DNA of 64,000 bases, taken from positions 186,001 through 250,000 of the forward strand of contig DAISXY010000003.1 of NCBI GenBank assembly GCA_036825615.1, in the 5' to 3' direction. The stretch is from JAICXG01 sp036825615. Its GTDB lineage: Bacteria; Verrucomicrobiota; Verrucomicrobiia; Chthoniobacterales; UBA10450. This document shows, piece after piece, positions 60,490 to 64,000 of the stretch. The notes beneath the pieces are model-generated. The model saw only the letters and a list, made by a program, of their open reading frames with translations, was not told where the DNA came from and searched no databases. The position numbers and the translations under genes were made by a program. Positions within the stretch are counted from its first letter, which is position 1, and each line of letters starts with the position of its first letter.

Positions 60490-61080
60490 CTACTTCTTCT
60501 CGAAGAGCGGCAGCCAGTCCTTGTAGCCTTTAGCTTCCATTTCCTCTTTCGGGATGAAATGAAGCGCGGCCGATTGGATTGAGTAACGCCGGCCGGTGGG
60601 CGATTTCGGGTCGGCAAAAACATGGCCGAGATGCGCGTCGCTGCGCTTTGCCCGCACTTCGATGCGTTTCATGTCCTGCGAATTATCAGGCTTCTCGATC
60701 AAGAGATCGTTCGAGATCGGCTTGCTAAAGGCGGGAATGCCGAGACCGCTGTCGTATTTGTCGAGCGATGAGAAAAGCGGCCGGCCATCAATGACATCAA
60801 CGTAAATTCCGGCGCGCTCGTTGTTCCAGAACTCGTTCTGGAAGGGCGTCTGGCTGCCGTTTTGCCGCACGACAAAATACTCCACCGGTTTCAGACGCCT
60901 TTGCAGGACAGCGTCGGTCGGGATCGGCCGGTTTGGATCAAAGCCATGGGTCTGGCGCTTCTCTTTTTGCGAGAGGACGAGAAAGTAGATCGCCCCCGCA
61001 GTGAGGAGTACAGCCACGGCAATGCCGACATAAGAGCTGACGGTGGATTTTTCTTCGCTGGTTATTCGGCCGGCGTACAT
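60490..61080 (-). CDS. Membrane-anchored MsrB-like protein lacking all cysteines
   Basis: 196 aa. A transmembrane helix spans residues about 17-37, followed by an MsrB (methionine-R-sulfoxide reductase) fold: EYFVVRQNGSQTPFQNEFWN, AGIYVDVIDGRPLFSSLDKYDSG, RIEVRAKRSDAHLGHVFADP, GRRYSIQSAALHFIPKEEME. In active MsrB the last motif is RYCINS with the catalytic Cys; here the codon is TCA (Ser). The recycling Cys (SGCGWPSF) is Leu and its Trp is Ile, giving SGLGIPAF. There is no Cys anywhere in the protein, so sulfoxide reduction by the normal route is impossible. I infer a pseudoenzyme; everything else is conserved. Confidence 0.88.
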   Translation of the reverse strand: MYAGRITSEEKSTVSSYVGIAVAVLLTAGAIYFLVLSQKEKRQTHGFDPNRPIPTDAVLQRRLKPVEYFVVRQNGSQTPFQNEFWNNERAGIYVDVIDGRPLFSSLDKYDSGLGIPAFSKPISNDLLIEKPDNSQDMKRIEVRAKRSDAHLGHVFADPKSPTGRRYSIQSAALHFIPKEEMEAKGYKDWLPLFEKK

Positions 61081-61314
61081 TGGATTGGATCCGCTAAGGT
61101 TCGGCTCTGGTTTATCGAAAATCCGGTTTCGGGGTCAAACCAAATTATGAATTTGGGTATCCGGCGCCCCCGGGCCAATGGCCTGCATGCGCAATTCTCC
61201 CGACTGGCGCCTTAATCTCGCGCGATCTAGAAATGCGAAGAACTGGTCCGGCGCCGGCGATCGGCCGAGCGAACCGTCGCCATGATCGAATCACGGGAGG
61301 TAATCAAACTGACG

Positions 61315-61875
61315 ATGACAAAAATGAAGAAAACCACGAGCAAAGGCAATCCACCAGACTCGGTCCCGAAAGATTTCCTGGAGCAACTCGGCGAGATGCA
61401 CACCGGGGAGCGGGAATTGACGATTGCGCTGCCGTTGATGGTGAAAGCGGCGAAATCGAAGGACCTGAAAGACGTGCTCAAGATTCATCTCAGCCAGACG
61501 AAAGGTCACGTGAAGGCGCTCGAGGCGGTGGCGAAAAACCTCAACGTCACGTTGCCGATGAAAGGATGTAAAGGGATCACGCAACTTGTCGGCGAAGGCG
61601 TGCGGGTGATCGGGAAGCGGCTGATCACCGCCAACCAGGACCCGGAGTTAATTTCCGTCGGGCGCAAGATTGAAGATTTTGAGATCGACGCCTACGAGTC
61701 ACTGGTGGCGACTGCCCGGCGCGAAGGTTACACGCACGAGACGGCGCTGCTTACCTCGACCTTGAACCAGGAGAAAATGGCGAGCGAGTTATTGGCTGGA
61801 CTCGCCGCCGGCAAAGGGCCGCTGAGGAAATTAGTGGAAAAGACATCCCTGAAGAAAGCCGGGGCGCGCCAGTAG
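61315..61875 (+). CDS. DUF892/YciE-like ferritin-like protein
   Basis: 186 aa from ATG 61315. DFLEQLGEMHTGERELTIALPLMVKAAKSKDLKDVLKIHLSQTKGHVKALEAVAKNL matches the DUF892 start (xFxxxLxxMYxAExxLxxALPxM) with the conserved Glu/His positions of a diiron-like site; helices 3 and 4 (LISVGRKIEDFEIDAYESLVATAR, ALLTSTLNQEKMASELL) follow. Often stress- or osmotic-induced in bacteria. A purine run GGGAGG lies about 14 bp upstream; an earlier ATG (61282) gives eleven extra residues. Confidence 0.88.
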   Translation: MTKMKKTTSKGNPPDSVPKDFLEQLGEMHTGERELTIALPLMVKAAKSKDLKDVLKIHLSQTKGHVKALEAVAKNLNVTLPMKGCKGITQLVGEGVRVIGKRLITANQDPELISVGRKIEDFEIDAYESLVATARREGYTHETALLTSTLNQEKMASELLAGLAAGKGPLRKLVEKTSLKKAGARQ

Positions 61876-62353
61876 AACCGGCCCGTCCCGCTGTTGAGCG
61901 GATTCGGCGCTGCCGCTGCCGGAGCAGCCGGCACAGTTCGCGCCGCGCCGTTGCCAACCTCTAGGCTGCCGCGCAAAGGTGGCGCGGCTGACGATCCTGC
62001 ACCTTGGGCAGGGCACTGCGCACAATCTGCGGGCGCCGCGCCATGGCCGGCTTGAGCAGGAAAACGTTTACGAAAAGAGCGAATCGTGCCGGGATCACGC
62101 TGGTTACCTTGGCGGTGCTGGCAAAAACGGGAGTCTTAATCATGCCGCCCTAAAAAGCACCCCGCATGCCCATCGGCGCGAAGAGACATCGACTAACCAA
62201 TTTTGACCTCAGACTCGCACGCGGCCCCTTGCATTAGCCCGCATCGGATTTTTCCGGAGGCGATCGGCGGGAAAAAACCTGCCGAAACATCGGGTTCCCC
62301 GCGGAGTCGGCGAGACGCATATCTGCCTAACGAGAAACGAATCCTTTGTGGAT
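61876..62353. other. 478-bp region without a supported gene
   Basis: A 60-codon frame on the minus strand (61961-62143) starts with MIKTPVFAST and has a hydrophobic stretch, but its codon use and lack of a ribosome site do not support it. One GCCTAACG octamer lies at 62325-62332, close to the next small gene. No RNA structure or repeat of the other families was found. Confidence 0.4.
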
Positions 62354-62506
62354 ATGAAGATACTGGCAGAGATCGGATTGACAGGACTCTGTCTCATTTT
62401 CTGGGCCGTGGCTCTCCCAGTTGCTGGTCTGTTTGAAATGAGTCTGAAGATTGTCAATCAAGTCGAAGGCGGCTTGTCGAATCACTTCGTGCCTGCGTCC
62501 CGGTAA
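62354..62506 (+). CDS. Small membrane protein (50 aa), tentative
   Basis: ATG-initiated 50-codon frame. After MKILAEIGL comes a hydrophobic helix (TGLCLIFWAVALPVAGLF) and a polar tail (EMSLKIVNQVEGGLSNHFVPASR). Length and single helix suit a small membrane protein, and the upstream TTTGTGGAT contains a weak GTGGA site. It could also be chance; no family recognised. Confidence 0.4.
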   Translation: MKILAEIGLTGLCLIFWAVALPVAGLFEMSLKIVNQVEGGLSNHFVPASR

Positions 62507-62819
62507 GGCAGCTGCGCGAGCTAAGAATGCTCGTTCTTTTCCCCCGCATTCCGGCTTGACGGAAAACGCCCGCTCGACAGATGGTCGCTTTGTGATCGCT
62601 GAAGATGTTATCAACTTCACCCGAACTCGGCAGGCAATTGTCATCCGCCCAAGCGAAGGAAAAATCCTGCGGACTTTCGGGTATGGGCCTGCCCCGAGAG
62701 TGCCGCGGCCGGACCTGGGGCGTAACGAAACTGTTACGAAGCGAGACTTTCACAATCGCAGCCGATCCGGTCCTTTCCAAGTGTAACTCAGTTCGTATCC
62801 TAACGAGAAAAAGATAATT
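62507..62819. other. 313-bp region without a supported gene
   Basis: Frames on both strands run through this stretch, including a long minus-strand frame reading into the next genes, but their products are Arg/Ser/Pro-rich with no domain and no ribosome site. The last 100 bp (AACTGTTACGAAGCG, then AGTGTAACTCAGTTCG) probably carry the promoter of the downstream lipoprotein. Confidence 0.4.
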
Positions 62820-62984
62820 ATGAAAGCAATGATCCCTTGCCTGTTGATCTACAGCCTCTCTCTTCTCCTTGGCCTGGTCGGCTGTTCGAATATGCCCGCC
62901 TCGAGTTCGAGCACGACCAACACGACGACGAGAGAGGAAAGCGTCAGCCACAGTTACGGCGGCGGCTACGGTCACGGATACTAA
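62820..62984 (+). CDS. Small lipoprotein with Gly/Tyr/His tail (54 aa)
   Basis: 54 codons from ATG to TAA. A hydrophobic signal (MKAMIPCLLIYSLSLLLGL) ends in the lipobox LVGC with Cys near residue 20; the mature part is Ser/Thr-rich (MPASSSSTTNTTTREES) and ends GGGYGHGY. AACGAGAAAAAG lies just before the start. Layout parallels the small lipoprotein at 1646 but the sequence is unrelated. Function unknown. Confidence 0.7.
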   Translation: MKAMIPCLLIYSLSLLLGLVGCSNMPASSSSTTNTTTREESVSHSYGGGYGHGY

Positions 62985-63081
62985 CTCGTCCAGCCGGAGA
63001 CAGCGTCTGTTGGGAATGCTCCGGCCCTTCATGAGCTTGGCGCTGGTTGCGTCGCGGCGTTTCGCGATGAAGTTCTGGCGC

Positions 63082-64000
63082 ATGAAACAAAGACTCATGT
63101 GTCGGCGGCGCTTCGTCGGCCTCGGTGCCGGTGGGGTCGCGGCGGTGCTGACCGGCAGGGCGGTTCGTGGCCACGCCGCGTCACCCACGGCAATGGCTGA
63201 GAACTCCGTTTTTAGGATCGGCGGCGATCTCGAAGTCCGGCGCCTTGGGTTCGGCGCGATGCGCATCACCGGGGAGGGCATCTGGGGCTGGCCGAAGGAC
63301 CGGGAGGAAGCAAAGAAGGTTCTCCGGCGCGCGGTCCAGCTCGGAGTCAACCTGATTGACACAGCTGATGCCTATGGTCCCGAAACCAGTGAGTTACTCA
63401 TCGCGGAAGCGCTTTATCCTTATCCGAAAGAGCTCGTGATCGCGACCAAGGGCGGCCTCACCCGGCCCGGCCCCGGGGCGTGGGTTCCGAATGGCCGGCC
63501 CGATTATCTCAAGAAATGTGTCGAAGGCAGTCTCAAGCGCCTGCGGCTGGAACGGATTGATCTTTACCAGTTGCACCGGGTCGATCCCAAGGTGCCGATG
63601 GAAGAGTCGTTAGGCGCGATCAAGGAAATGCGCGACGCGGGTAAGATTCGCCACGTCGGGTTGTCGGAGGTGGGGCCGCGGGAGATCGTGCGCGCCCGAA
63701 AGGTCCTGCCGATCGCGACCGTGCAGAACCGCTATAACCTTAGTGACCGCGAATGGGAGAACGCTCTGGAGTATTGCGAAAAGGAAGAGCTTGGCTTTAT
63801 GCCATGGCGCCCGATCGGGGGCGGCGGAGGCTCATTAGACACTCGTGCAGTGGAGAAGGTGGCCAAGGCTCATGGGGTGACTGTGTATCAGGTAGGGCTT
63901 GCCTGGCTGCTTGCGCGCGCACCGGTTATGCTTCCAATTCCCGGCACCTCATCGCTCGCCCACCTGGAAGAGAACATGGCCGCAGCCAGGCTGAGACTTA
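63082..64000 (+). CDS. Aldo/keto reductase with Tat signal, truncated by window edge
   Basis: Runs off the right edge. From ATG 63082 it begins MKQRLMCRRRFVGLGAGGVAAVLTG, a twin-arginine signal (RRRFVG), cleaved after the Ala-rich stretch near HAAS. The NADPH-dependent aldo/keto reductase domain follows: RRLGFGAMRITGEGIWGW, NLIDTADAYGPETSELL (Asp, Tyr), LVIATKGGLTRPG (Lys), DLYQLHRVDPKVPMEESL (His) complete the catalytic tetrad. Upstream in-frame ATGs at 63016, 63031 and 63067 are less plausible than 63082. A periplasmic reductase is unusual for this family; an earlier cytoplasmic form from the ATG at 63193 is the alternative. Confidence 0.85.
   Translation, partial: MKQRLMCRRRFVGLGAGGVAAVLTGRAVRGHAASPTAMAENSVFRIGGDLEVRRLGFGAMRITGEGIWGWPKDREEAKKVLRRAVQLGVNLIDTADAYGPETSELLIAEALYPYPKELVIATKGGLTRPGPGAWVPNGRPDYLKKCVEGSLKRLRLERIDLYQLHRVDPKVPMEESLGAIKEMRDAGKIRHVGLSEVGPREIVRARKVLPIATVQNRYNLSDREWENALEYCEKEELGFMPWRPIGGGGGSLDTRAVEKVAKAHGVTVYQVGLAWLLARAPVMLPIPGTSSLAHLEENMAAARLRL

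Noticed and set aside
61961..62143. 60-codon minus-strand frame with a hydrophobic stretch
   Set aside because: No ribosome site, weak codon pattern and no neighbour support; listed only as part of the empty region.
62454..63362. 302-aa minus-strand frame across the lipoprotein and aldo/keto reductase start
   Set aside because: Product is Arg/Ser/Pro-rich without motifs, and it overlaps two plus-strand genes with good signals.
1..64000. tRNA or rRNA genes
   Set aside because: I looked for T-loop-like GGTTCRANNCC and cloverleaf ends in the intergenic gaps and saw none; a covariance search would be decisive.

Overview
The window is a GC-rich chromosomal segment of a Gram-negative bacterium, most likely a soil member of the Verrucomicrobiota close to Chthoniobacter/Udaeobacter (inference; there is no rRNA gene to confirm it). 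The evidence is an LpxC-FabZ fusion, LpxA and KdsB (an LPS outer membrane), DUF5069 and TIGR03790 family proteins, a secreted protein with a C-terminal domain typical of this phylum, and many short palindromic intergenic repeats. No tRNA, rRNA, CRISPR array, IS element or phage gene was seen.

Layout. 1-1850: asd, an L,D-transpeptidase and a tiny lipoprotein ending in a strong terminator. 1921-8636: a complete histidine-degradation set (hutH, hutU, fused formiminotransferase-cyclodeaminase, hutI) interrupted by palindromic repeats. 8738-13249: a single large gene for a compact TcA-like subunit (the pore/translocation component of ABC-type Tc toxins), with no TcB or TcC partner here. 13338-18307: tig-clpP-clpX, a Mth938-like protein, and prfB with a programmed +1 frameshift. 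18360-23192: a tightly overlapping lipid operon (small exported protein, CDP-alcohol phosphatidyltransferase, CdsA-like enzyme, acyltransferase, alpha/beta-hydrolase-methyltransferase fusion, PAP2 phosphatase) that resembles the poorly understood ynbABCD operon of E. coli. 23208-30818: single-domain response regulators, TIGR03790 protein, MBL hydrolase, recN and a flavoprotein. 30901-33634: two PilT-type ATPases plus a degenerate receiver-like protein. 34386-39411 (minus strand): mlaE-mlaF-mlaD then lpxC/fabZ and lpxA, an outer-membrane lipid block. 39741-50154: Fe-S carrier, a glycosyltransferase-39 operon, cupin-kdsB-pyrG, and sua5-purK-purE. 50370-64000: a more accessory-looking part with a methyltransferase, GYF/STAS-like protein, MATE exporter, secreted protein, GNAT, DUF5069, two ferritin-like stress proteins, an ABC1 kinase, a cyclase-FlgO-TPR protein, a cysteine-less MsrB, two small membrane/lipoproteins and a truncated (window edge) Tat-exported aldo/keto reductase.

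Across the whole window the octamer CGTTAGGC (or GCCTAACG) occurs about 36 times by eye against roughly 2-3 expected from base composition, inside and between genes and on both strands. A second repeat, a roughly 24-bp half-palindrome, lies in frame inside a cdsA-like gene and kdsB, and in the N-terminus of an MBL gene. Together with the orphan TcA-like protein, the ynb-like operon and the cysteine-less MsrB, these are the most notable observations.
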